A stretch of 7,754 nucleotides of DNA from Actinomycetes bacterium (GTDB lineage: Bacteria > Actinomycetota > Actinomycetes > Streptosporangiales > Streptosporangiaceae), in contig JAFACJ010000517.1 in assembly GCA_023425615.1 (NCBI GenBank), positions 1 to 7,754 on the forward strand, read 5' to 3'. Shown here piece by piece: positions 1 through 5,668 of this stretch (its first letter is position 1; each line of letters opens with the position of its first letter). Position numbers and translations under genes: made by a program. Below the pieces are notes generated by a model. That model was not told the origin of the DNA. It did no database searches and worked only from the letters and a program-made list of their open reading frames with translations.

Positions 1-449
1 CCCAGCAGCAGCGTCCGGTGCGGCCCGTCCGCGGACGCGCGCCAGAACCCCAGCAGCCGCTCCAGCTCGGCCGTGTCCCGCACCCGATGGTCGACATGGA
101 CGGCGTGCACCTCGGTGCGCCCGGTCACCGCCCCCCGCCGCCGCAACTCGGCGAGCTGCCCCGGATCGTGCAGCAGATCCAGGAGGACGGCGTCGTAGAC
201 GGCGCCCGGGACCGGTTGCGGACAGGCCCCGTACTCGCCGTACAGCAGCCGCCCGCCCGAACTGCCGCGCACGTCCAGGCCCCCGGGAACCCGGACGGAC
301 TCCAGGGACTCCAGCGGTAGCCCGTCCACCAGGACCCGCAGTGGAGCGCGCCGCTCGCCGCGGGCGCGCAGCGGCGCGCAGGAGGCGCAGGAGCAGCCGG
401 GGACCGGCCAGCCGGCGGGGGAGGCGTCCCCCTCGATCACGATTCGCAT
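1..449 (-). CDS. N-terminal part of a CobU-like adenosylcobinamide kinase/guanylyltransferase (partial, cut by the left edge)
   Basis: About 149 codons are visible from an ATG at 449-447, and the frame stays open to base 1. The protein begins MRIVIEGDASPAGWPVPGCS and has a Cys motif (C19, C21, C24) followed by an Arg-rich stretch. About 120 residues in it has AVHVDHRVRDTAELERLL. From memory, this Cys-motif start plus a VDHR segment matches the extra N-terminal metallo-beta-lactamase-like domain fused ahead of CobU in many actinomycetes. CobU phosphorylates adenosylcobinamide and transfers GMP to it during cobalamin nucleotide-loop assembly. The kinase part with its P-loop would lie left of base 1, so the assignment rests on the accessory domain alone; a stand-alone MBL-fold hydrolase is the alternative. 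A GTG four codons upstream (461-459) is in frame, but ATG fits the family start better. No Shine-Dalgarno is seen. The gene diverges from the small gene at 580. Confidence 0.6.
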   Translation of the reverse strand, partial: MRIVIEGDASPAGWPVPGCSCASCAPLRARGERRAPLRVLVDGLPLESLESVRVPGGLDVRGSSGGRLLYGEYGACPQPVPGAVYDAVLLDLLHDPGQLAELRRRGAVTGRTEVHAVHVDHRVRDTAELERLLGFWRASADGPHRTLLL

Positions 450-459
450 GCCGGACGGC

Positions 460-465
460 ACCCTA
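460..465 (-). promoter_or_regulatory. Possible -10 box (TAGGGT) for a nearly leaderless cobU-like transcript
   Basis: On the minus strand TAGGGT ends 10 nt before the ATG at 449. A start site 6-8 nt downstream would leave a leader of only a few bases, which fits the lack of a Shine-Dalgarno. Such leaders are common in actinomycetes. No good -35 hexamer is visible at 17-18 bp, so this is weak. Confidence 0.25.
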
Positions 466-579
466 TCGGGCGGAAAACACGCCCCGTATCCGGCACGGAG
501 CGCGCCGGGCATGGCATGATCGCAGCGGGACACATCCCCGGAGCGGTACGGTGCACGGGTCGAGGGGAGTCTGGCTGAC

Positions 580-801
580 ATGGCGTGGACCTGGCGGTAC
601 GAGAAGGCGGACGGGACGGTGATCCCGGAGAGCGTGCTTCCCGCGCCCTTCGACCAGCCCGAGTACCAGCCCACCCAGTCCGACGCCGAGAGCTGGCTGG
701 GCGAGAACTGGCGCCTGCTGGCGGACGCCGGCGTCGCCCAGGTCCACCTGCTGGACGACGACCGCGTCGTCTACGGCCCCCTGGCCCTCAGCCTCGACTG
801 A
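580..801 (+). CDS. Small conserved hypothetical protein (73 aa)
   Basis: The ATG at 580 is preceded by GAGGGGAG (562-569) at 10-nt spacing, a good actinomycete ribosome binding site. The 73-aa product starts MAWTWRYEKADGTVIPES and is acidic, aromatic in its first part, and has no signal peptide or membrane segment. The central AESWLGENWRLLADAGVAQVHLLDDD and the ending VVYGPLALSLD resemble, from memory, small unnamed proteins of about 70 residues found in many actinomycetes, but I can assign no function. It has its own upstream region, diverging from the cobU-like gene, and converges on the aldo/keto reductase with an 80-bp gap. A TACGGT at 547-552 could be a -10 box, but no -35 is evident. 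That it is a real gene is well supported by the ribosome site and codon use; its function is unknown. Confidence 0.85.
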   Translation: MAWTWRYEKADGTVIPESVLPAPFDQPEYQPTQSDAESWLGENWRLLADAGVAQVHLLDDDRVVYGPLALSLD

Positions 802-881
802 CCCGCGGCTCCGCGGCACGGTCTCGTCGATCCGGGCCCCGGGCCGGTCCTCGCTTCGCCGCGGTCGCCCGGCCCGGCCGG

Positions 882-1883
882 CTACGGGCGGGTGCGCGGT
901 GACCTGGTCTCGGCGGGGTCGCGCACGACGGCGTCGCCCAGCACCTCGTCGATCCAGGTCAGGAGCTGGGGGTCGAGCCGCACCCCGGCCGCCTTCACGT
1001 TGTCGCGGATCTGCTCGGGGCGCGACGCGCCGATGATCGCCGAGGAGACGTTCGGGTTCTGCAGCACCCACGCCACCGCGAGCTGCGCCATGGTCAGCCC
1101 CGCCTCGCGGGCGATCGGCTCCAGGCGCTGCACCCGGGCGAGGATCTCATCGCCCATCCACACCTTCACGAAGTCGGCGCCGCTCTTGTCGTCGGTGGCG
1201 CGCGAGCCGGCCGGCGGCGCCTGCCCCGGCAGGTACTTGCCGGTCAGCACGCCCTGGGCGACCGGCGACCAGACGATCTGGCCGATCCCCTCGTGCTCGC
1301 ACAGGGGCACGACCTCCTCCTCGATGACCCGGTAGAGCATCGAGTACTGCGGCTGGTTGGAGATGATCCGGTCGAATCCGCGCTCCTCGGCGATCTTCAG
1401 CGCGGCGGCGATCTCCTCGGCCCGCCACTCCGAGACCCCGATGTACAGCGCCTTGCCCTGGCGCACGACGTCCTCGAACGCCCGCATGGTCTCCTCCAGC
1501 GGGGTCTCGTGGTCGAAGCGGTGCGCCTGGTAGAGGTCGACGTAGTCGGTGCCCAGGCGGCGCAGCGAGCCGTTGATCGACTCCATGATGTGCTTGCGCG
1601 ACAGCCCACGGTCGTTGGGGCCGGTCCCGGTCGGCCAGTAGACCTTGGTGAAGATCTCCAGCGACTCCCGGCGCTGCCCCTTCAGCGCCCGGCCCAGCAC
1701 CGTCTCGGCCCGGGTTCCGGCGTAGACGTCGGCGGTGTCGAAGGTGCTGATCCCCTCGTCGAGCGCGGCGTGCACGCAGGAGACGGCGGTGTCCTCCTCG
1801 ACCTGGGACCCATGGGTGATCCAGTTGCCGTAGGAGATTTCGGAGATCTTCAGACCGCTGCGGCCCAGGTAACGGAATTCCAT
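882..1883 (-). CDS. Aldo/keto reductase, Kv-beta/YghZ-like
   Basis: A 333-aa NADPH-dependent oxidoreductase of the aldo/keto reductase superfamily, a cytosolic TIM barrel that reduces aldehydes or ketones. The N-terminus MEFRYLGRSGLKISEISYGN is the classic family opening. The expected catalytic tetrad is present: D49 and Y54 in FDTADVY, K80 in FTKVYW, and H121 in LYQAHR. The GLSRKHIMESINGSLRRLGT block and the tail IIGASRPEQIRDNVKA (cofactor phosphate/adenine region) place it near the Kv channel beta-subunit/YghZ group. The length is normal. The ATG at 1883 has AGGAT (1891-1895) at 7-nt spacing. It lies 19 nt downstream of the DUF3043 gene on the same strand and is probably cotranscribed with it. 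The last ~15 residues are Arg/Pro-rich and likely disordered. The physiological substrate cannot be told from sequence. Confidence 0.93.
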   Translation of the reverse strand: MEFRYLGRSGLKISEISYGNWITHGSQVEEDTAVSCVHAALDEGISTFDTADVYAGTRAETVLGRALKGQRRESLEIFTKVYWPTGTGPNDRGLSRKHIMESINGSLRRLGTDYVDLYQAHRFDHETPLEETMRAFEDVVRQGKALYIGVSEWRAEEIAAALKIAEERGFDRIISNQPQYSMLYRVIEEEVVPLCEHEGIGQIVWSPVAQGVLTGKYLPGQAPPAGSRATDDKSGADFVKVWMGDEILARVQRLEPIAREAGLTMAQLAVAWVLQNPNVSSAIIGASRPEQIRDNVKAAGVRLDPQLLTWIDEVLGDAVVRDPAETRSPRTRP

Positions 1884-1902
1884 GATCCCGATCCTAGGAC
1901 GC

Positions 1903-2499
1903 CTAGATCTTGTGCTTGTCCCCCGGCTGGAAGCGGGGCGAGGGGATGCGCAGGCGGCGCATCTGCAGGGAGCGGGTGGAGGCGTACAGGCCGACGCCCT
2001 TGCGGTCCTCGTCCGGGAAGCGCTCGGCGGCGAGGCGCTTGACCTTCTGGGAGATCAGCAGGCTCTCGGTCAGCACGACGAACAGCAGCACCGGCGGGAG
2101 CAGCATGAACAGCAGCTGGGTCAGCGGGGTCTGCACGAAGCTGGCCAGCACGATCACCAGCATGATCAGCATCAGATAGGAGCCGACGGTGCGCCGGGAG
2201 TCCACATAGTCGCGGGCGAGCTGGCGCACCGGGCCCTGGTCGCGCTTGGGGAGGTACTTCTGGTCGCCCCTGGCCATCCCCTCGCGTGTCTTCTCGCGCT
2301 GCTGGGCCTGACGGGCTCGGACCTGGCGGTACGCCTCTTTGCGGTCCCGCGGGGCGGTCACCAACTGATTGCGGCGGGTCTTCTCGGCCTCGCTGCGCTT
2401 GGGAGTGGGACGGCCTTTGCCGCCGGACTTGGGCGAATGCGTCTCGGCCGCCTCGTCGGGAGCGGAGGCGTCGGATGATTGGCTGCCACGTCGGAACAC
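1903..2499 (-). CDS. DUF3043 family membrane protein
   Basis: A 198-aa protein with the architecture of the actinobacterial DUF3043 family, whose function is not known. Residues 1-100 are very hydrophilic and charged (KGRPTPKRSEAEKTRRN, then APRDRKEAYRQVRARQAQQR), including a signature YLPKRDQGPVRQLARDYVDSR. Two hydrophobic segments follow (about 105-122 and 129-149), probably a helical hairpin, and then a basic C-terminal tail of ~50 residues with QKVKRLAAERFP and a Lys-rich end. The start is a GTG (2499-2497) giving MFRRGSQ, the usual family opening. No Shine-Dalgarno precedes it, and the AT-rich stretch at 2510-2517 could be a -10 region for a near-leaderless message. It is divergent from pspA and 19 nt upstream of the aldo/keto reductase. 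Confidence 0.88.
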   Translation of the reverse strand: MFRRGSQSSDASAPDEAAETHSPKSGGKGRPTPKRSEAEKTRRNQLVTAPRDRKEAYRQVRARQAQQREKTREGMARGDQKYLPKRDQGPVRQLARDYVDSRRTVGSYLMLIMLVIVLASFVQTPLTQLLFMLLPPVLLFVVLTESLLISQKVKRLAAERFPDEDRKGVGLYASTRSLQMRRLRIPSPRFQPGDKHKI

Positions 2500-2532
2500 G
2501 AGAAGCAGGATATTTGATGCCGATACCGGCGA

Positions 2533-2558
2533 GGAACCTCATGGCCGGTCCGCGCGTC
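2533..2558 (+). promoter_or_regulatory. Candidate ECF (SigE-type) promoter of pspA-pspAA
   Basis: GGAACC (2533-2538), a 16-nt spacer and CGTC (2555-2558) match the -35/-10 pattern of the actinobacterial envelope-stress sigma factor SigE. Transcription would start near 2565 and give a leader of roughly 87 nt before pspA. PspA being an envelope-stress protein makes the match biologically sensible. A separate TAGGGT at 2566-2571 could be a housekeeping -10 box but has no good -35. Confidence 0.45.
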
Positions 2559-2613
2559 AACAACGTAGGGTGATAAGTGGCCTGTGATACGGCCGGCCCG
2601 GGTTCAGCGATGA

Positions 2614-2625
2614 GGTCGTACGACC
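2614..2625 (+). other. Perfect 12-bp palindrome in the pspA leader
   Basis: GGTCGTACGACC is perfectly self-complementary and lies 8 nt upstream of the pspA ribosome binding site (GAAGGGA, 2633-2639). It could be an operator for a dimeric regulator. With no loop it is a poor RNA hairpin. Its role is unknown. Confidence 0.35.
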
Positions 2626-2651
2626 CCTAACCGAAGGGACGTCCGCGCGCG

Positions 2652-3446
2652 ATGAGCGTGATGAAGCGAATGTCAATGATCTTCAAGTCCAAGGCCAACA
2701 CCGCGCTGGACCGTCTCGAGGACCCGCGGGAGACCCTGGACTACTCCTACCAGCGCCAGTTGGAGATGCTGCAGAAGGTGCGCAGGGGAGTGGCCGACGT
2801 GGCGACCTCCCGCAAGCGGCTCGAACTGCAGATCACCCGTTTGGAGAAGGAGCACAACAAGCTCACCGATCAGGGGCGGCAGGCCCTGCAGGTGGGCAGG
2901 GAGGACCTGGCCAGGTCCGCGCTGGAGCGCCGCGCCGGCCTCGACGCCCAGTTGACCGACCTGCGGGCGCAGTACCAGCAGTTGCAGGGCGAGGAGGAGA
3001 AGCTCACCCTCGCCGCGCAGCGGTTGCAGGCCAAGGTCGACGCCTTCCGCACCCGCAAGGAGACGATCAAGGCGACGTACACCGCGGCCGAGGCCCAGAC
3101 CAGGATCAACGAGGCTTTCACCGGCATCTCCGAGGAGATGGGCGATGTGGGCCTGGCGATCCAGCGGGCCGAGGACAAGACTGCCCAGCTGCAGGCCAGG
3201 GCAGGGGCGATCGACGAGCTGCTGGAGTCCGGCGCCCTCGCCGACTTCTCCGGCCCGCGCGATGACATCCAGGCCGAACTCGACCGGATGAACGCCACCA
3301 CCGGGGTGGACCTGGAGCTGGAGCGGCTCAAGGCCGAGCTGGGCCAGGGCTCGGCCGCGCCCAGGCAGCTCGACGCCGGCGCTCCCGAGGACCAGTCCGC
3401 GCCGCAGCAGCCGCAGCAGCAGAAGCAGTGGCCGCAGGGAGGCTGA
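2652..3446 (+). CDS. pspA: Phage shock protein A (PspA/IM30, ESCRT-III-like)
   Basis: A 264-aa PspA/Vipp1 family protein. These proteins bind stressed inner membranes and assemble into ESCRT-III-like coats that limit leakage. The N-terminal ~22 residues (MSVMKRMSMIFKSKANTALD) correspond to the amphipathic membrane-binding helix. They are followed by the conserved EDPRETLDYSYQRQLEML and long heptad-rich coiled coils to about residue 230 (TRLEKEHNKLTDQGRQAL; AEAQTRINEAFTGIS). Residues 232-264 form a low-complexity Ala/Gln/Pro tail ending QQPQQQKQWPQGG, which looks like a disordered addition; the E. coli protein is shorter. The ATG at 2652 has GAAGGGA at 12-nt spacing, slightly long, but no later start (2658, 2661) is better placed. 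The pspAA start codon begins 2 nt after its stop codon. No PspB or PspC gene is in the window. Confidence 0.93.
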   Translation: MSVMKRMSMIFKSKANTALDRLEDPRETLDYSYQRQLEMLQKVRRGVADVATSRKRLELQITRLEKEHNKLTDQGRQALQVGREDLARSALERRAGLDAQLTDLRAQYQQLQGEEEKLTLAAQRLQAKVDAFRTRKETIKATYTAAEAQTRINEAFTGISEEMGDVGLAIQRAEDKTAQLQARAGAIDELLESGALADFSGPRDDIQAELDRMNATTGVDLELERLKAELGQGSAAPRQLDAGAPEDQSAPQQPQQQKQWPQGG

Positions 3447-3447
3447 C

Positions 3448-3726
3448 ATGATCGTCAGGATCATGGGGGAGGGCCAGCTCGAACTCGACACCTCCGAGCT
3501 GGCAGCCCTGAACGTCCTGGACTCCGCCCTGGAGTCGGCGATCGAGGCCGACGACGAACCGGAGTTCCGCAGGGCACTGGCCGCCCTCCTCGACAGCGTC
3601 CGCGACCGCGGCACCGAACTGCCCGCCGACAGCCTGGAACCGTCGGACCTGGTCCTGCCCCCGGCCGACGCCCACATAGAGGAAGTCCGCGCCATGCTGG
3701 GCGACGCGGGCTTGATCCCGGATTAG
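3448..3726 (+). CDS. pspAA: PspA-associated protein PspAA
   Basis: A 92-aa soluble acidic protein starting MIVRIMGEGQLELDTSEL, with PSDLVLPPAD near residue 68 and an ending in GLIPD. These features match the PspAA domain described as a genomic and domain partner of PspA, especially in actinobacteria and archaea. Its biochemical role is unclear; it is thought to modulate or bind PspA. The ATG begins 2 nt after the pspA stop (TGA C ATG) and is preceded by AGGGAGG (3436-3442) at 5-nt spacing, so the two are almost certainly cotranscribed and perhaps translationally coupled. A central helix (LDSALESAIEADDEPEFRRA) suggests an all-helical middle. The gene ends at a tail-to-tail junction with nadA that carries a palindromic repeat. 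Confidence 0.85.
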   Translation: MIVRIMGEGQLELDTSELAALNVLDSALESAIEADDEPEFRRALAALLDSVRDRGTELPADSLEPSDLVLPPADAHIEEVRAMLGDAGLIPD

Positions 3727-3747
3727 TTTGCCGCTCCTTCGTCGCGG

Positions 3748-3833
3748 CGGCGATCGGCGGGCAGGGCCTTCCACGGAAGGCCGTGAAGGTGCTTTCCACA
3801 GCACGCCGTGGAGAGGGTGAGCGCCGATCGCCG
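3748..3833. repeat. Palindromic intergenic repeat, copy A
   Basis: An 86-bp element between pspAA and nadA, bounded by a perfect 12-bp inverted repeat: CGGCGATCGGCG (3748-3759) and CGCCGATCGCCG (3822-3833). Inside are two smaller hairpins: GGCCTTCC/GGAAGGCC (3765-3782, 8-bp stem) and GTGCT/AGCAC (3789-3804, 5-bp stem). An alternative pairing joins CCTTCCACGG (3767-3776) with CCGTGGAGAGG (3806-3816). The core (3765-3816, read on the minus strand) aligns with 6779-6830 over 52 bp with 40 identities, so this is a dispersed family. It could act as a bidirectional terminator or mRNA 3'-end stabiliser. No coding potential is seen. Confidence 0.8.
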
Positions 3834-3856
3834 TCACGCCGGAGGCGGGACCATGT

Positions 3857-5008
3857 CTATGGCAAAGCTAGCATTTGGTCCAGAGCCGCCTTGGCGTAGC
3901 GGGCCGTCTCCTCGTCGACCGTGATCTGGTTGGGGACTTCGCCTCTGGCGAGGGATTCCAGTGCCCAGACCAGGTGGGGCAGGTCGATGCGGTTCATGGT
4001 GGAGCAGAAGCAGACCGTCTTGTCGAGGAACATGACGTTCTTGTCGGGGTGGGCGGCGGCCAGGCGCTTGACGAGGTTGAGTTCGGTGCCCACGGCCCAG
4101 GAGCTGCCGGGTTCGGCGGCGTCGAGGGTCTTGATGATGTATTCGGTGGAGCCGATGTGGTCGGCGGCGGTGACCACCTCATGGCGGCATTCGGGGTGGA
4201 CCAGCACGTTGACGCCGGGGACGCGTTCGCGGACCTCGTCGACCGACGCCCGGGAGAAGCGGCCGTGCACCGAGCAGTGGCCCTTCCACAGGATCATCTT
4301 GGCGGAGCGGAGCTGCTCGTCGGTCAGCCCGCCGTTCGGGCGGTGCGGGTTGTAGACGACGCAGTCGTCCAGGGACATGCCCATCTCCAGCACCGCGGTG
4401 TTGCGGCCCAGGTGCTGGTCGGGCAGGAAGAGGACCTGCTCGCCCTGGTCGAAGGCCCATTCCAGCGCCCGCCTGGCGTTGGAGGAGGTGCAGACGACGC
4501 CGCCGCGACGGCCCACGAACGCCTTGATGTCGGCGGAGGAGTTCATGTAGGTGACGGGGACGACGCGGTCGGCGATGCCCAGGTCCTCCAGCGCGTCCCA
4601 GCACTCCTCGACCTGGTCGAAGGTGGCCATGTCGGCCATGGAGCACCCGGCGGCCAGGTCGGGCAGGATGACCCGCTGGTCGGCGGTGGTGAGGATGTCG
4701 GCGGACTCGGCCATGAAGTGGACGCCGCAGAAGACGATGTAGGGGGCCTGGGGCCGGGCGGCGGCGTCGCGTGCCAGTTTGAAGGAGTCGCCGGTGACGT
4801 CGGCGAACTGGATCACCTCGTCGCGCTGGTAGTGGTGGCCCAGCACGAAGACCCGGTCGCCCAGGGCGGCCTTGGCGGCGGCGGCCCGTGCCACGAGCCG
4901 GGGGTCGGAGGCGGGCGGCAGCTCGCCGGGGCACTGCACGCCCCGTTCGCTGTGGGGGTCCGCGCCCTGCCCGAGGAGCAGCAGCGGAAGGTCGGTCGTT
5001 GTCGTCAC
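3857..5008 (-). CDS. nadA: Quinolinate synthase NadA
   Basis: A 383-aa cytosolic [4Fe-4S] enzyme that condenses iminoaspartate with dihydroxyacetone phosphate to quinolinate in de novo NAD synthesis. Family signatures are clear: GHHYQRDEVIQFAD (substrate-binding H58-Y60), CGVHFMAESADIL with C94, YMNSSADIKAF, WKGHCSVHGRF with C245, HPECRHEV, GTELNLVKRL and CFCSTMNRI with C333/C335. C94, C245 and C335 fit the three cluster ligands known from the Bacillus enzyme. The ~40 residues before the conserved core are a modest N-terminal extension, as in other actinobacteria. The GTG start (5008-5006) has GAAGGAG (5014-5020) at 5-nt spacing, strong support for this start. NadB and NadC, its usual pathway partners, are not in this window. 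The gene is divergent from erpA, and the dependence of NadA on an Fe-S cluster fits that neighbour. Confidence 0.97.
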   Translation of the reverse strand: MTTTTDLPLLLLGQGADPHSERGVQCPGELPPASDPRLVARAAAAKAALGDRVFVLGHHYQRDEVIQFADVTGDSFKLARDAAARPQAPYIVFCGVHFMAESADILTTADQRVILPDLAAGCSMADMATFDQVEECWDALEDLGIADRVVPVTYMNSSADIKAFVGRRGGVVCTSSNARRALEWAFDQGEQVLFLPDQHLGRNTAVLEMGMSLDDCVVYNPHRPNGGLTDEQLRSAKMILWKGHCSVHGRFSRASVDEVRERVPGVNVLVHPECRHEVVTAADHIGSTEYIIKTLDAAEPGSSWAVGTELNLVKRLAAAHPDKNVMFLDKTVCFCSTMNRIDLPHLVWALESLARGEVPNQITVDEETARYAKAALDQMLALP

Positions 5009-5058
5009 GGGGGCTCCTTCCCGCGAACGGGGAATGTCGGAACTGAGGTGTCCCCCGA

Positions 5059-5078
5059 CTTATCGTCGGAGTGACGAT
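5059..5078 (-). promoter_or_regulatory. Candidate nadA promoter overlapped by an inverted-repeat operator
   Basis: On the minus strand GATAAG (5064-5059) resembles a -10 box, with TTCATG 17 bp upstream as a weak -35. Overlapping it is a perfect inverted repeat ATCGTC-N5-GACGAT (5062-5078). The arrangement is typical of a repressor site that blocks polymerase. The regulator cannot be named from the sequence, and I do not recognise it as a known NAD-repressor site. Confidence 0.35.
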
Positions 5079-5171
5079 TCCCATGAAACCACATAACGGA
5101 CAGACCGTGCGTCGCCGGGTCGGCTGCACCGACTCCTCCTGTGGCACCATGGGAAAAACCCCGTCGGCCGG

Positions 5172-5197
5172 GGAAGAACCAAGGACGCAGGTACGTT
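5172..5197 (+). promoter_or_regulatory. Candidate SigR-type (disulfide stress) promoter of erpA
   Basis: GGAAG (5172-5176), exactly 18 nt, then GTT (5195-5197) differs by one base from the GGAAT-N18-GTT pattern of actinobacterial SigR promoters. Transcription would start near 5204 and give a ~40-nt leader. The match is short and could be chance in this base composition, but control of an Fe-S carrier by a thiol-stress sigma factor is plausible. Confidence 0.33.
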
Positions 5198-5243
5198 GTG
5201 ACTGCTAGCAATTCCTCGGCCCCGCTACTGGGAGTACAGAAAT

Positions 5244-5588
5244 ATGACGGAGACCAGCACTCAGCAGGGGATCATCCTCACCGACGCCGCCGCGCAGAAG
5301 GTCAAGGCCCTGCTCGAGCAGGAAGGCCGTGACGATCTGGCGCTGCGCGTGGCCGTGCAGCCCGGTGGCTGCTCCGGGCTGATCTACCAGCTTTTCTTCG
5401 ACGAGCGGCAGCTCGACGGCGACATCACCCACGACTTCGACGGGGTCACCGTCGTCACCGACCGGATGAGCGCCCCCTACCTCGGCGGTGCGACCGTCGA
5501 CTTCGTCGACACCATCGAGAAGCAGGGCTTCACCATCGACAACCCCAACGCCACCGGCTCCTGCGCCTGTGGTGACAGCTTCTCCTGA
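5244..5588 (+). CDS. erpA: Fe-S cluster carrier/insertion protein, ErpA/HesB/IscA family
   Basis: A 114-aa A-type Fe-S carrier that accepts clusters from the assembly scaffold and hands them to client apoproteins in the cytosol. The family core spans residues 10-114: ILTDAAAQKVKALLE, RVAVQPGGCSGLIYQLFFDE, then the C-terminal GSCACGDSFS. The three cluster-binding cysteines C43, C107 and C109 are all present. The length is normal for the family. The ATG at 5244 has GGGAG (5230-5234) at 9-nt spacing. It is divergent from nadA, whose product needs a [4Fe-4S] cluster, and is followed by a strong terminator before the downstream kinase gene. An erpA-like gene near an AdoK-like kinase gene also occurs in mycobacteria (Rv2204c and Rv2202c, from memory). 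Assignment to the A-type family is firm; ErpA versus IscA/SufA specificity is less so. Confidence 0.94.
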   Translation: MTETSTQQGIILTDAAAQKVKALLEQEGRDDLALRVAVQPGGCSGLIYQLFFDERQLDGDITHDFDGVTVVTDRMSAPYLGGATVDFVDTIEKQGFTIDNPNATGSCACGDSFS

Positions 5589-5602
5589 GGGCTTCTCAGC
5601 CC
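5589..5602 (+). other. Small hairpin immediately after erpA
   Basis: GGGCT-TCTC-AGCCC is a 5-bp GC-rich stem with a tetraloop starting one base after the erpA stop codon. It lacks a T-tract and probably acts with the terminator that follows to fix the 3' end. Confidence 0.5.
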
Positions 5603-5605
5603 CCG

Positions 5606-5641
5606 AAGGGCCTGGCAGAGTAATCTGATCAGGCCCTTTTT
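5606..5641 (+). terminator. Rho-independent terminator of erpA
   Basis: AAGGGCCTG (5606-5614) pairs perfectly with CAGGCCCTT (5630-5638) across a 15-nt loop, and a run of five T (5637-5641) closes it. This is a textbook intrinsic terminator, unusual in its clarity for such a GC-rich genome. It sits 28 nt ahead of the kinase start codon. Confidence 0.87.
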
Positions 5642-5668
5642 CCGTTCCAGCTAAGGAGAGCCACCGCC

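Noticed and set aside
450..579. Possible cobalamin riboswitch between the divergent genes
   Set aside because: Only 130 bp is available, the nearby candidate promoter leaves almost no leader, and I see no B12-box-like sequence or matching stems.
802..881. Terminator between the small hypothetical gene and the aldo/keto reductase
   Set aside because: CCGCGG-CT-CCGCGG (803-816) and CCCGGGCCCCGGG-like words are self-complementary, but loops are too small or the pairing ambiguous, and there is no T-tract. The repeat family of the other convergent junctions is absent here.
463..1071. A 202-codon minus-strand frame across the small hypothetical gene
   Set aside because: Arg/Ala/Pro-rich product without family features; it overlaps the aldo/keto reductase and the 73-aa gene, both better supported.
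2673..3695. A 340-codon open frame antisense to pspA and pspAA
   Set aside because: Leu/Gly-rich shadow typical of high-GC DNA opposite coiled-coil genes; no recognisable domain or ribosome site.
3875..5074. A 399-codon open frame antisense to nadA
   Set aside because: It mirrors the codon bias of nadA, gives a low-complexity Gly/Val/His/Asp-rich product, and nadA itself has all family motifs and a strong ribosome site.
5198..5332. Upstream GTG frame overlapping the erpA start
   Set aside because: It becomes Arg-rich out-of-frame erpA sequence, has no ribosome site, and erpA has a good start of its own.
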